64,000 nt of DNA, from assembly GCF_045679555.1 (NCBI RefSeq), contig NC_092115.1:36712728-36776727 (forward strand), in the 5' to 3' direction. The translations under genes and the position numbers were made by a program. Of this stretch, positions 11,198-22,777 are shown piece by piece (the first letter of the stretch is position 1; each line of letters starts with the position of its first letter). This DNA is from Salvelinus alpinus. Lineage: Eukaryota; Chordata; Actinopteri; Salmoniformes; Salmonidae. Under the pieces are notes generated by a model that was not told where the DNA came from, did no database searches, and saw only the letters and a program-made list of their open reading frames with translations.

Positions 11198-13303
11198 CAG
11201 TCGTGGCCGAAAGTTTTGAGAATGACACAAATATTAATTTTCACGAAGTCTGCTGCCTCAGTTTGTATGATGGCAATTTGCATATACTCCAGAATGTTAT
11301 TGTTATAGAATGTTATAGTGATCAGATGAATTGCATTTAATTGCAAAGTCCCTCTTTGCCATGCAAATTAACTGAATCTCCCAAAAGAAATTCCACTGCA
11401 TTTCAGCCCTGCCACAAAAGGACCAGCTGACATCATGTCAGGGATTCTCTCATTAACACAGGTGTGAGTGTTGACGAGGACAAGGCTGGAGATCACTCTG
11501 TCATGCTGATTGAGTTCGAATAACAGACTGGAAGCTTCAAAAGGAGGGTGGTGCTTGGAATCATTGTTCTTCCTCTGCCAACCATGGTTACCTGCAAGGA
11601 AACACGTGCCGTCATCATTGCTTTGCACAAAAAGGGCTTCACAGGCAAGGATATTGCTGCCAGTAAGATTGCACCTAAATCAACCATTTATCGGATCATC
11701 AAGAACTTCAAGGAGAGCGGTTCAATTGTTGTGAAGAAGGTTTCAGGGTGCCCAAGAAAGTCCAGCAAGCGCCAGGACAGTCTCCTAAAGTTGATTCAGC
11801 TGTGTGATTGGGGCACCACCAGTACATAGCTTGCTCAGGAATGGCAGCAGGCAGGTGTGAGTGCATCTGCACGCACAGTGAGGCGAAGACTTTTGGAGGA
11901 TGGCCTGGTGTCAAGAAGGGCAGCAAAGAAGCCACTTATTTCCAGGAAAAACATCAGGGACAGACTGATATTCTGCAAAAGGTACAGGGATTGGACTGCT
12001 GAGGACTGGGGTAAAGTAATTTTCTCTGATGAATTCTCTTTCTGACTGTTTGGGGCATCCGGAAAAAAGCTTGTCTGGAGAAGACAAGGAGAGCGCTACC
12101 ATCAGTCCTGTGTCATGCCAACAGTAAAGCATCCTGAGACCATTCATGTGTGGGGTTGCTTCTCAGCCAAGGGAGTGGGCTCACTCACAATTTTGCCTAA
12201 GAACACAGCCATGAATAAAGAATGGTACCAATGTAACGGATGTGAAATGGCTAGCTAGTTAGCGGGTACGCGCTAGTAGCGTTTCAATCAGTTACGTCAC
12301 TTGCTCTGAAACCTAGAAGTAGTGTTGCTCCTTGCTCTGCAAGAGCCGCGGCCTTTGTGGAGCGATGGGTAACGACGCTTCGTGGGTGACTGTTGTTGAT
12401 GCGTGCAGAGGGTCCCTGTGTCGGGGCGAGGGGACGGTTTAAAGTTATACTGTTACATTGGTGCCGTGACCCGGATCACTGGTTGCTGCGGAAAAGGAGG
12501 AGGTTGAAAGGGGGGTGAGTGTAACGGATGTGAATGGCTAGCTAGTTAGCGGGTACGCGCTAATAGCGTTTCAATCGGTTACGTCACTTGCGCTGAGACT
12601 GAAGTAGGGTTTCCCCTTGCTCTGCAAGAGCCGCGGCCTTTGTGGAGCGATGGGTAACGACGCTTCGTGGGTGACTGTTGTTGATGTGTGCAGAAGGTCC
12701 CTGGTTCGCGCCCGTGTCGGGGCGAGGGGACGGTTTAAAGTTATACTGTTACACCAACACGTCCTCCGAGAACAACTTCTCCCAACCATCCAGGAACAGT
12801 TTGGTGATGAACAATGCCTTTTCCAGCATGATGGAGCACCTTGCCATAAGTCAAAAGTGATAACTAAGTGGCTCGGAGAACAAAACATGGATATTTTGGG
12901 GCCATGGCCAGGAAACTCCGCAGACCTTAATCCCATTGAGAACTTGTGGTCAATCCTCAAGAGGCAGGTGGACAAACAAAAACACACAAATTCTGACAAA
13001 CCCCAAGCATTGATTATGCAAGAATGGGCTGCCATCAGTCAGGATGTGGCCCAGAAGTTAATTGACAGCATGCCAGGGCATATTGCAGAGGTCTTGAAAA
13101 AGAAGGGTCAACACTGCAAATATTGACACTTTGCATCAACTTCATGTAATTGTCAATAAAAGCCTTTGACACTTATGAAATGCTTGTAATTATACTTCAG
13201 TATTCCATAGTAACATGTAACAAAAAATATCTAAAGACACTGAGGCAGCAGACTTTGTGGAAATTCATATTTGTGTCCTTCTCAAAACTTTTGGCCACGA
13301 CTG
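11198..13303 (+). mobile_element. Tc1-like element carrying a short LTR element
   Basis: Ends CAGTCGTGGCCGAAAGTTTT and the complement ...AAACTTTTGGCCACGACTG, with TA duplications (11196-11197, 13304-13305). Transposase on + begins at ATG 11,584 (MVTCKETRAVIIALHKKGFT, then an HTH). It breaks at 11,827 by frameshift and stop, and again after DEFSF (12,043). It is split by the LTR element at 12,232-12,753, then finishes at 13,126 (FQHDGAPCHKSKV, NPIENLWSILKRQ, stop). The catalytic D and E of the second half remain. Inactive. Confidence 0.9.
12232..12753 (+). mobile_element. miniature LTR retrotransposon (TRIM-like): LTR-PBS-PPT-LTR
   Basis: Two LTRs, 12232-12457 (226 bp) and 12520-12753 (234 bp), start TGTAACGGATGTGAA and end ATACTGTTACA. 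Between them are only 62 bp: a primer-binding-site-like TTGGTGCCGTGACCCGGAT (12458-12476) and a purine-rich tract ending GGGGGGTGAG directly before the 3' LTR. CCAA is duplicated at 12228-12231 and 12754-12757, and transposase coding resumes after it. No gag or pol. The design matches TRIM elements, best known in plants. A solo LTR of the family is at 50,644. A deletion derivative of a larger element is the alternative. Confidence 0.8.
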
Positions 13304-13305
13304 TA

Positions 13306-13735
13306 CAGTACTGTGCAAAAGTTTTAGGCAGGTGTGAATAAATGCTGTAAAGTAAGAACGCTTTCAAAAACAGACATGTTAGTAGTTTATATTTATGAAT
13401 TAACTAAATGCAAAGTGAGTGAACAGAAGAAAAATCTAAATCAAATCCATATTTTGGTTGACCACCCTTTGCATTCAAAACAGCATAAATTCGTCTAGGT
13501 ACACTTGCATAAAGTCAAGGATTTTGTAGGCATATAGTCAGGTGTATTATTAAACAATTATACCAAACAGGTGCTAATGATCATCAATTCAATATGTAGG
13601 TTGAAACACAATCATCAACTGAAACAGGCAACGTTGAGGAACGTAGACGCAGGGGTTGGACAAGGAAACTTACTGCAGCAGATGAAAGAAACATCATGCT
13701 TACTTCCCTTCGCAATCAGAATATGTCTGCCCTGA
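13306..13735 (+). mobile_element. truncated Tc1-like element (left end)
   Basis: The left end CAGTACTGTGCAAAAGTTTT follows a TA. Tc1-type leader and transposase debris follow (AACGTAGACGCAGGGGTTGG). It is cut at about 13,735, where LINE B 3' UTR resumes. No right end. Confidence 0.65.
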
Positions 13736-13936
13736 ACTTAGTCACTGTTACTAGCTGGCTACCACCCGGTAATCTACCCTGTACCTTAGAGACCGCTGCC
13801 CTATATAAGTAGTCATTGAACACTGGTCACTTTAATAATGTTTACATGCTGTTTTACCCACTTCTTATGTACATACTGTATTTTAGTCAAGGCTCATCCT
13901 ATATAACTACTGCTGTACACACCTTTTCTATTCATA
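13736..13936 (+). repeat. LINE B-type 3' UTR fragment
   Basis: Contains ACCGCTGCCCTATATAAGTA, CACTTTAATAATG and ACATACTGTATTTTAG, matching the LINE 3' UTR pieces before 9,676 and after 10,885. Confidence 0.5.
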
Positions 13937-13938
13937 TA

Positions 13939-15570
13939 CGGTGCCAAGCAAAAGTATTCATCCTCCTTGGCGTAGTTCCTATTTTGTTGCATTACAACCT
14001 GTAATTGAAATAGATTTTTATTTGGATTTCATGTAATGGACATACACAAAATAGTCCAAATTGGTGAAGTGAAATGAAAAAAAAAACGTATTAAAAAAAA
14101 ATCTAAATTCAAAAGAAACGGAAAAGTGGTGCGTGCATATGTGTGTATTCACCCCCTTTGCTATGTAGCCCCTAAATAAGATCTGGTGCAACCAATTCCC
14201 TTCAGAAGTCACATAATTAGTTAAATAAAGTCCACCTATGTGTAATCTAAGTGTCACATGATCTCAGTATATATACAGCTGTTCTGAAAGGCCCCAGAGT
14301 CTGCAATACCACTAAGCAAGGGGCACCACCAAGCAAGCGCCACCATGAAGACCAAGGAGCTCTCCAAACAGATCAGGGACAAAGTTGTGGAGAAGTACAG
14401 ATCAGGGTTGGGTTATAAAAAAAAATCAGAAACTTTGAACATCCCACGGATCACCATTAAATCCATCATTAAAAATTGCATAGAATATGGCACCTCAACA
14501 AACCTGCCAGAGAGGGCTGCCCACCAAAACTCACGGACCAGGCAAGGAGGGCATTAATCAGAGAGGCAACAAAGAGACCAAAGATAACCCTGAAGGAGCT
14601 GCAAAGCTCCACAGCGGAGATTGGAGTATCTGTCCATTGGACCACTTTAAGCCATACACTCCACAGAGCTGGGCTCTACGGAAGAGTGGCCAGAAAAAAG
14701 CCATTGTTAAAGAAAAAATTAAGCAAAAACGTTTGGTTTTCGCCAAAAGGCATGTGGGAGACTCCCCAAATATATGGAAGAAGGTACTCTGGTCAGATGA
14801 GACTAAAATGTAGCTTTTTGAACATCAAGGAAAACGCTATGTCTGGCGCAAACCCAACACCTCTCATCACCCCGAGAACATCATCCCCACAGTGAAGCAT
14901 GGTGGTGGCAGCATCATGCTGTGGGGATGTTTTTCATCGGCAGGTACTGAGGTACTGGTCAGATTTGAAGGATGGCGCTAAATACAAGGAAAATCTTGAG
15001 GGAAACCTGTTTCAGTTTTCCAGAGATTTGAGACTGGGACGGAGGTTCATCTTCCAGCAGGACAATGTCCCTAAGCATACTGCTAAAACAACACTCGAGT
15101 GGTTTAAGGGGAAACATTTAAACGTCTTGGAATGGCCTAGTCAAAGCCCAGACCTCAATCCAATTGAGAATCTGTGGTATGACTTAAAGATTGCTGAACA
15201 CCAGCAGAACCCATCCAACTTGAAGGAGCTGAATCAGTTTTGCCTTGAAGAATGGGCAAATATCCCAGTGGCAAGATGTGCCAAGCTTATATATACATAC
15301 CCCAAGAGACTTTCAGCTGTAATTGCTGCAAATGGTGGCTCTACAAAGTATTGACTTTGAGGGGGGGGGGGGGGGGTGAATAGTTATGCACGCTCAAGTT
15401 TTCTGTTATTTCCTGTTTGTTTCACAATAAAAATATTTTGCATCTTCAATTGGTAGGCAGGTTGTGTAACTCAAACGATACAAGCCCCCAAAAATCCATT
15501 TTAATTCCAGGTCGTAAGGCAACAAAATAAAAATAAATGCCAAGGGGGTGAATCATTTCGCAAGCCACTG
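13939..15570 (+). mobile_element. Tc1-like element with broken transposase
   Basis: The left end CGGTGCCAAGCAAAAGTATT and right end complement ...AATCATTTCGCAAGCCACTG are flanked by TA (13937-13938, 15571-15572). Transposase starts at 14,345 (MKTKELSKQIRDKVVEKY, HTH), frameshifts near 14,505 and 14,720, and has a stop at about 14,811 just after WSDETKM. The frame is legible again at 15,022-15,354 (QQDNVPKHTAKTTLEW, NPIENLWYDLK, ending STKY). The DDE residues remain. A G-run follows the stop. Confidence 0.9.
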
Positions 15571-15610
15571 TACTGTCTATACTGTCTATACACAGACCAT
15601 CATGTACATA

Positions 15611-17007
15611 CAGTGCATTCGGCACCCCTTCACTTTTTTCTAAATTTGTTACGTTACAGCCGTACTCTAAAATGTATAAAATAAATTGTTTTCCTCATCA
15701 ATCTACACACAATGCCCCATTTTAACAAAGCGAAAACAGGTTTATAGATTTTTTTGCAAATGTATAAAAAAAAATTAAAACAGAAATACCTTATTTACAT
15801 ATTTATTCAGACCCTTTGCTATGAGACTCGAAATTGAGCTCAGGTGCATCCTTTTTCCATTGATCATCGTTGAGATGTTTCTACAACTTGATTGGAGTCC
15901 ATATGTGGTAAGTTTAATTGATTGGACATGATTTAGAAAGGCACACACCTGTCTATATAAGGTCCCACAGTTGACAGTGCATGTCAGAGCACTAGAGCTG
16001 GCCGCCTGGCCAAACTGAACAATCGGGAGAGAATGGCCTTGGTCAGGTTGGTGACCAAGAATCCGATGGTCACTCTGACTGAGCTCCAGAGTTCCTGTGT
16101 GGAAATTAGAGAACCTTCCAGTAGGACAACAATCTCTGCAACACTCCACCAATCAGGCCTTTATGGTAGAGTGGCCAGACGGAAGCCACTCCTCAGTAAA
16201 AGGCACACGACATCCTGCTTGGAGTTTGCCAAAAGGCACCTAAAGGACTCTCAGACCATGAGAAACAAGATTCTCTGGTCTGAGGAAAACAAGATTGAAC
16301 TCTTTCGCTTGAATGTCAAGCATCATGTCTGGAGAAAACTAGGCACCGCTCATTACCTGGCCAATACCAACCCTACGGTGAAGTATGGTGGTGGCAGCAT
16401 CATGCTGTGGGGATGTTTTTCAGCGGCAGGGACTGGGAAACTAGTCAGGATCGAAGAAAAGGTGATCGGAGAAAAGTACAGTGAGATCCTTGATGAAAAC
16501 CTGCTCCAGGGCGCTCAGGACATCAGACTGGGGCGAAGGTTCACCTTCCAACAGGACAATGACCCTAAGCACACAACCAAGACAACGCAAGAGTGGCCTT
16601 GGGACAAGTCTCTGAAAGTCCTTGAGTGGCCCAGCCAGAGCTTGGATTTGAACCCGATCAAACATCTTTGGAGAGACATGCAAATAGCTGTGCATCGACG
16701 CTCCCCATCCAACCTGACAGAGCTTGAAAGGATCTGCAGAGAAGAATGGGAGAAACTCCCCAAATATATGTGTGCCAATCTTGTAGCGTCATACCCAAAA
16801 AGACTCAAGGCTATAATCGCTGCCAAAGGTGCTTCAACTAAAGGGTCTGAATACTTATGTATATGTGATATTTCAGTTCTTTTAACATTTGCAAAAATTG
16901 TGTGTAGATTGATGAGGAAAAAGCAATTACATCCAGTTTAGAATAAGGCTGTAACGTAACAAAATGTGGAAAAAGTGAAGGGGTCTGAATACTTTCAGAT
17001 TCCACTG
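15611..17007 (+). mobile_element. Tc1-like element, DNA-binding domain deleted and catalytic residues lost
   Basis: Ends CAGTGCATTCGGCACCCCTT and complement ...GAATACTTTCAGATTCCACTG, with TA at 15609-15610 and 17008-17009. A 302-codon frame (16,033-16,938) covers the catalytic half. The N-terminal HTH part is missing through a deletion near 15,992. First catalytic D is E (WSEENKIELF for the usual [10 protein letters not shown]), and the catalytic E is K (NPIKHLW, codon 16660-16662). The frame also reads past the usual STKY end. It cannot be active despite the long open frame. Confidence 0.9.
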
Positions 17008-17022
17008 TATACAGTATATTTA

Positions 17023-18435
17023 AGAGCACCTCCTCCCAGCTGCCCACTGCACTGAGGCTAGGAAACACTGTCACCCAGGATAAATCTACGATAATCGAGA
17101 ATTTCAATAAGCATTTTTCTACGGCTGGCCATGCTTTCCACCTGTCTACCCATACCCCGGGCCAACAGCGATGCACCCCCTGCAGCAACTTGCCCAAGCC
17201 CCCCCCCCCTTCCCCCGTTTCTCCTTCACCCAAATCCAGACAGCTGATGTTCTGAAAGAGCTGCAAAATCTGGACCCCTACAAATTAGCTGGGCTAGACA
17301 ATCTGGACCCTGTCGTTCTAAAATTATCTGCCGAAATTGTTCCAACCCCTACTACTAGCCTGTTCAACCTCTCTTTCGTATCGTCTGAGATCCCCAAAGA
17401 TTGAAATGCTGCCGCGGTCATCCCCCTCTTCAAAGGGGGAGACACTCTAGACCCAAACTGCTATAGACCTATATCCATCCTGCCCTGCCTTTCTAAAATC
17501 TTTGAAAGCCAAGTTAACAAACAGATCACCGACCATTTCAAATCCCACCGTACCTTCTCCGTTATGCAATCTGTTTTCCGAGCTGGTCATGGGTGCACCT
17601 CAGCCACGCTCAAGGTCCTAAACAATTTCATGACCGCCATCAATAAAAGACAGTACTGTGCAGCCGTCTTCATCGACCTGGCCAAGGCTTTCGACTCTGT
17701 CAATCACCGCATTCTTATCGGCAGACTCAATAGCCTTGCTTTCTCAAATGACTGCCTCGCCTGGTTCACCAACTACTTCTCAGATAGAATTCAGTGTGTC
17801 AATTCAGAGGGCCTGTTGTCCGGACCTCTGGCAGTCTCTATGGGAGTGCCACAGGGTTCAATTCTCGGGCCGACTCTGATATATCAATGATGTCGCTCTT
17901 GCTGCTGGTGATTCTCTGATCAACACCTCCTTTCCTTCCAGCTCTCTTCTGCCAATGACTGGAACGAATTGCAAAAATCACTGAAGCTGGAGACTTATAT
18001 CTCCCTCACTAACTTTAAGCATCAGCTGTCAGAGCATCTTACCGATCACTGTACCTGTACACAGCCAATCTGTAAATAGCACACCCAACTACCTCATCCC
18101 CATATTGTTATTTATCTTTTTGCTCTTTTGCATCCCAGTATCTCTACTTGCACATCATCATCTGCACATCTATCACTCCAGTGTTAATGCTAAACTGTAA
18201 TTATTTATCCTCTATGGCCTATTTATTGCCTTACCTCCCTAATCTTCTACATTCGCACACACTGTACATAGATTTTTCTATTGTGTTACTGACTGTACGT
18301 TTGTTTATGTGTAACTCTGTGTTGTTTTTGTCGAACTACTTTGCTTTATCTTGGCCAGGTCACAGTTGTAAATGAGAACTTGTTCTCAAGTGGCCTACCT
18401 AGTTAAATAATGGTGAAATAAATAAATACAAATAT
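17023..18435 (+). pseudogene. LINE family A, copy 2
   Basis: A 5'-truncated copy, inserted in LINE B 3' UTR (TATACAGTATATT before, TTATATTCCGG after). It keeps the segment missing from copy 1 (LAGLDNLDPVVLKLSAEIV). Stops include TGA at 17,402-17,404. Reverse transcriptase (IDLAKAFDSVNHRILIGRL, GVPQGSILGPTL) runs to about 17,877, where a large deletion joins it to the C-terminal end (NDWNELQKSLKLETYISL). The 3' UTR ends with GAGAACTTGTTCTCAAGTGG and AAATAA-rich sequence. Confidence 0.85.
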
Positions 18436-18605
18436 TTATATTCCGGATTCTGATATTTGTTAATTCCTTTCTTTTTTGAGGGGGGATTTGTGTGTGTATT
18501 GTTAGGTGTTACTGCACTGTTGGAGCTAGAAACATAAGCATTTCGCTGCACCTGCGATAACATCTGTAAAATATGTGTACTCGACCAATAAAATGTTATT
18601 TGATG
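18436..18605 (+). repeat. LINE B 3' end
   Basis: GGAGCTAGAAACATAAGCAT, TTTCGCTGCACCTGCGATAA and the CCAATAAAATG...TTTGAT tail are the terminal part of the LINE B UTR. They close a mosaic that begins at about 7,030. Confidence 0.65.
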
Positions 18606-21084
18606 CCATGCCCTTGTACCGTCCTAATTATTATTTGTGATCGTGCAACATGGAATTGTAACAGATGTGATTGCATGTATGGTAATTGATAGCATGTCAG
18701 CATTACTACAGCCTGCAGTTTATTTCTTTAATTCTCAATCTTTAAGTTGCTTTTGTCAGTAAGCAAGTAAAGAACAGAATTTGATTCAATCACATGAAGG
18801 ACAAAATAATCACAGTGCAGAAAAGGATTAGACTATACACGTACATCAGTTCACATAAGGTAAACAATATGCCAGGCAATATGCCAAGCAGTCAAATGCA
18901 CTTGGTATTGACCTCACGGCGGGTGTCTGCGGTACTTGCTCATTAAGGGACGGTTTCCCGGACACAGATTAAGCCTCTAAAATTACCAGTGTAGAAACCC
19001 CCTACAATAACCCTTGTGTAGCCTACAACATGTATTACATTTTATTCACACCTAATAGACAATCAACACATTTGAATTTGTTTTGTAACAACAATATTAC
19101 TGGCAAGACAAACTTTAGGCTATAACATGGGACACAACATTGAAGTAACATCTAGATAAATACATTAGCTATATTGTCACAAGGAGGATATTTCATTTAT
19201 TTATGTTAGACATTTGGATGTTAGACATTTGGATGTAGGCCTATGTAAATACATTGTAAGGATAAAGATGTATATAAGCTCTCAATAGTCATCCACCCAA
19301 AACAGTAAACATGCATTGATATTAATCAATGATAGAAATTTCCAGTCGACAACAGTCGAACGTTTATGACCTTTGATCACATGGTTGTTGTAAAGGTCAT
19401 GCCACAGAATTTCTAAACATAGAGGTGCAACATCGCGAGACTTCCGGGCACGCTTCTGAAACAAACCAAGCCGACCACACCGGAATTTGGGGGTTTCAGA
19501 AGTAAAGGAGAGAAGTAAAAAATTATTCCTTAGTTGTACATTTTCTCGAAATCTAATGCCACAACCTAGATTCGAGCCAATGTCTTAGGTAGCTAAACAT
19601 GTTATTACTCCAATCTCGAGAAAATGACAAACTGACATGTTTCCATTTTCGTCAAAAACAGCTTTTTAGCTTTATATTGAAGGAGTGCCTTTTATTTGAC
19701 GGATTGACATGCGCAGTTTGGCGCGAGAGACCGTTTCTACGCATGTGCTTTGTTAGCCAACGTCGCCATGACATCGCCTAGAAGTGTGATTGGGGATGTC
19801 TGTTGGAGAAGCAGTTTCTGTACTGTATTTTATATAGTCATTATGGATCACTATTCAATGAAATAACTCGATTTGTAGCGAACTTTAAAATAATTCACTG
19901 TTGTGATCGAACTTGATCATAATAAACAGATTTTAGATCCCAAACGGCCGCCAAATTGTTTGGGGGGGACCGTTTTTGCGATCGTAATTTACCTAGGCTT
20001 TCTACGGAACACCAGGGCCTTTGTCACCGCCATGTTGCTTCGCAGTAGCCGACAAGTATAGCTCGTGACTTCACGCTCCAAGACAATGTGTGAAGCAGGC
20101 AAGAATAACTAAGTACCTTCGGGTAACGGATTTTTGGAACGTTTCAGAATAAGAGTCCTGCCCTGTACACTTTGTAAATGAATATTTAGAGCGAAAATGA
20201 GCACAAATATCTATATAATTTATAGGGGGGGGGGCAACCTCTGTGGATTTGGAAACTAGAAGTTCTCCTGAGTAGAAGGAACCTCCCTTTTACTGCAACA
20301 CTACTAGGGCAAATGCAGGTAGATTTAGGTATTGGCGGGTAAGAATGTTTCTCCAGCCATGTTGGCGGGTGGTCAATTTGCAGGGCTCTACAGTGAGAGC
20401 ATTACATTTGCGAATCAAAATATAGTCAGAAGTCAATAATGAGCACATGTCAGTTGCAATTTATATCAGAAAAATGCTGCAGTAGCTGATTTCAAAGTAT
20501 TTCTTACGTTTTGTTTCATGGATGTGCAGCAACACTGCCTGACTGGGGAGCTGTGCTCAATGTGAGTTAAGTGCTGATAGATTCATTTTTGCGCTGTGTG
20601 CAGACGTAAAACTCGAAAGTCTATAAAGTGAGAGTTTGTCATCGTGTTTATTTGCTATTTACATTGTTTCGTTCGCAAGCTCGGATGTTTTTCAATGTTA
20701 GTTTGAGTATGCTGCTTCAACTGATAGTGAAGAGACGCTGTCTACTACAAGCAAAGATTGTGTATTATATTGACAAGATATATATGTGACTGTTCTAACA
20801 ATGGAAACACATGTCCTCAAAGATGGAAGGCAGGCAGGAGGAGACGAGATTAGGTGGGACCATTCTAGCCAATGATAGGGCAGATACGAATGTGACCAAC
20901 AAGCCATAGAAATAGATAGAGGACTCATCTTTGGAACTGTGCCATTATAGTGTCTGTGACAGCATTGGCTGCGCCATTGAGGCAATCTTCATTTTAAAGA
21001 AGTCCATTTTCTTCTTCATTGGCTGATTGGTCCCAACTCATCGGAATCGGCACACAGTTGACTACTTTAAAATGGTGGGAGCCC
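18606..21084. other. unique sequence without a supported gene
   Basis: No exon with good splice sites and family similarity was found on either strand. A GC-richer island at 19,425-19,510 carries CGCGAGACTTCCGG. Another island at about 19,930-20,110 carries ACCGCCATGTTGCTTCGC, but that ATG frame closes after 9 codons. Confidence 0.5.
19432..19446. promoter_or_regulatory. promoter-like motif pair (CGCGAGA next to ACTTCCGG)
   Basis: CGCGAGACTTCCGG joins a TCTCGCGAGA-type half motif to an ETS core (CCGGAAGT on minus). Such pairs mark CpG-type housekeeping promoters. No exon could be tied to it, so it may be a relic or belong to a non-coding transcript. Confidence 0.3.
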
Positions 21085-21440
21085 TCAATGGCTATAGAGA
21101 GCAATAGTAATGGTGTCTTTTTTTGGGCACTAACTCCACCAAAACGTATGGGAAAATGTATGGAGTTTTTGGATAAACACAGAAAATAAGGTCTGTGGTA
21201 AAGACAGGCTTAGGAGATCTTGTGCGTTTTGTTCTATGTGATAATCTTAATCAGCTACTGTCACTTTTTTTGTGAATTTTGTGAAAAAACATAACGCACA
21301 TGAAGGCTTCATATTCCATGAAGGTCATGTTAACTGACTGATATTATCTCATCTAAAAATCATATAAGATCTCTTAAACTTGTGTTAACCTCAGACCGTA
21401 TTTTCAACGTTTATTCCTAAACCTTATTCTATACCCATTC
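21085..21440 (-). repeat. fold-back repeat, third copy
   Basis: Same family as 5,741-6,480 in the opposite orientation (GAAAATAAGGTCTGTGGTAA at about 21,182; CCTCAGACCGTATTTTC at about 21,390 as pairing arms). Confidence 0.6.
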
Positions 21441-21629
21441 ATTTTGCCCACAGGAACCTAACGATTACAAAACTTATATTCGGTCAAATACGCCTAATTT
21501 AGCAAATTAGCAATTCAGTTTTTTGTTGACCAAATTCATTAACTTCCAGGGAAAAATTCCTCATTTCGTGGAAAGATTTTGGGATGAGTAAAATCTCTAG
21601 CTTTGTCTCACACACACAAAAAATGTAAT

Positions 21630-21872
21630 CCAATTTTATTTGTCACATGCTTGGTAAATAACAGGTGTAAAAATGCTTACTTTACGGGTCCTTTTCCAAC
21701 AATGCAGAGTTAAAAATAAAGATAAAACAATTATAATAATAAAAACAGTCACCTGAGGAATAAATACACAGTGAATAATGAATAACAATAACAAGGAAAA
21801 AATAACATGACTATATACATGGAGTACCAGTACCGAGTCGATGTGCAGGTGTACAAAGTAATTGAGGTAGCC
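21630..21872 (-). repeat. LINE 3' UTR fragment
   Basis: AATCCAATTTTATTTGTCAC and CACATGCTTGGTAAATAACA, then ACTATATACATGGAGTACCA. It resembles the UTR at 53,505-53,780, also minus. Confidence 0.55.
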
Positions 21873-21873
21873 A

Positions 21874-22212
21874 CACTACCGGACAAAAGTTTTAGAACAC
21901 CTACTCATTCAAGGGTTTTTCTTAATTTTTTTTACTATTTTCTACATTGTAAAATTAGAGTGAAGACATCAAAACTATGAAATAACACATTTGGAATCAT
22001 GTAGTAACCAAAAAAGTGTTAAATTGAAATATATTTCATATTTGAGATTCTTCAAAGTAGCCACCCTTTGCCTTGTTGACAGCTTTGCACACTTGGCATT
22101 CTCTCAACCAGCTTCATGAGGTAGTCACCTGGAACGCATATCAATTATCAGGTGTGCCTTGTTAGAAGTTGTGCAGTTTTCTCAACCATAAGCCTCCTCC
22201 AACTTAATTTTA
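21874..22212 (-). mobile_element. Tc1-like fragment
   Basis: CACTACCGGACAAAAGTTTT is the same end family as the elements at 27,104 and 47,997. GTAGCCACCCTTTGCCTTG and CATTCTCTCAACCAGCTTC are the usual transposase 3' region. It is cut off at about 22,212, where another repeat begins. Confidence 0.7.
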
Positions 22213-22612
22213 GAGAATTTGGCATTACGTCCAACCGTCCTCACAACCGCAGATCACGTGTAACCACTCCAGCCTAGGACCGCCATATCTAGCTTCCTCA
22301 CCTGCGGGATCGTCTGAGAACAACCACCCAGACAGCTGATGAAACTGAGGAGTATTTCTGTCTGTAATAAAGCCATTTTGTGGGTTAAATCTGATAGGCT
22401 GGACCTGGCTCTGCCGTGAGTGGGCCTGGCTCCCTAGCGGGTCAGCCTATGCCCTCTCAGGCCCACCCATGGCTGCACCCCTGCCCAGTCATGTGAAATC
22501 CATAGATTAGGGCCTAATTCATTTATTTCAATTGACCGATTTCCTTCTATGAACTGTAACTCAGTAAAATCTTTGAAATTGCTGCATGTTGCATACATTT
22601 TTGTTCAGTATA
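22213..22612 (-). mobile_element. DNA transposon fragment (TACTGAACAAAAAT end)
   Basis: The right end ACATTTTTGTTCAGTATA and inner part (GAACTGTAACTCAGTAAAAT, AGGCCCACCCATGGC) match, inverted, the element at 40,208-40,870 in copa intron 7. Non-coding here. Confidence 0.6.
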
Positions 22613-22777
22613 GTATAGAAATCAAAGCCTTTGCAGCCTGAATAGAGAATGTTTTTTGCAAGAACCGGTTGCGCACAACAAGGCTGCCCAGTCTTCAAAA
22701 TGGTAGTGAACACAGACAAGCCTTGATAAAGCAGTTTAATACATTTCTAATATTCAAAAATCGTACTTTAAAAGTAC

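Noticed and set aside
16033-16941. A 302-codon open frame that could be called an intact transposase
   Set aside because: The N-terminal DNA-binding part is deleted and two catalytic residues are changed (D to E, E to K), so it is a pseudogene.
19282-19464. 60-codon minus-strand frame beginning MFQKRARKSRDVAPL
   Set aside because: No family resemblance and no supporting splice or poly(A) structure, although the GC-rich motif nearby is noted separately.
20030-20065. ACCGCCATGTTGCTTCGC as a translation start
   Set aside because: The frame stops after 9 codons and no splice donor precedes the stop.
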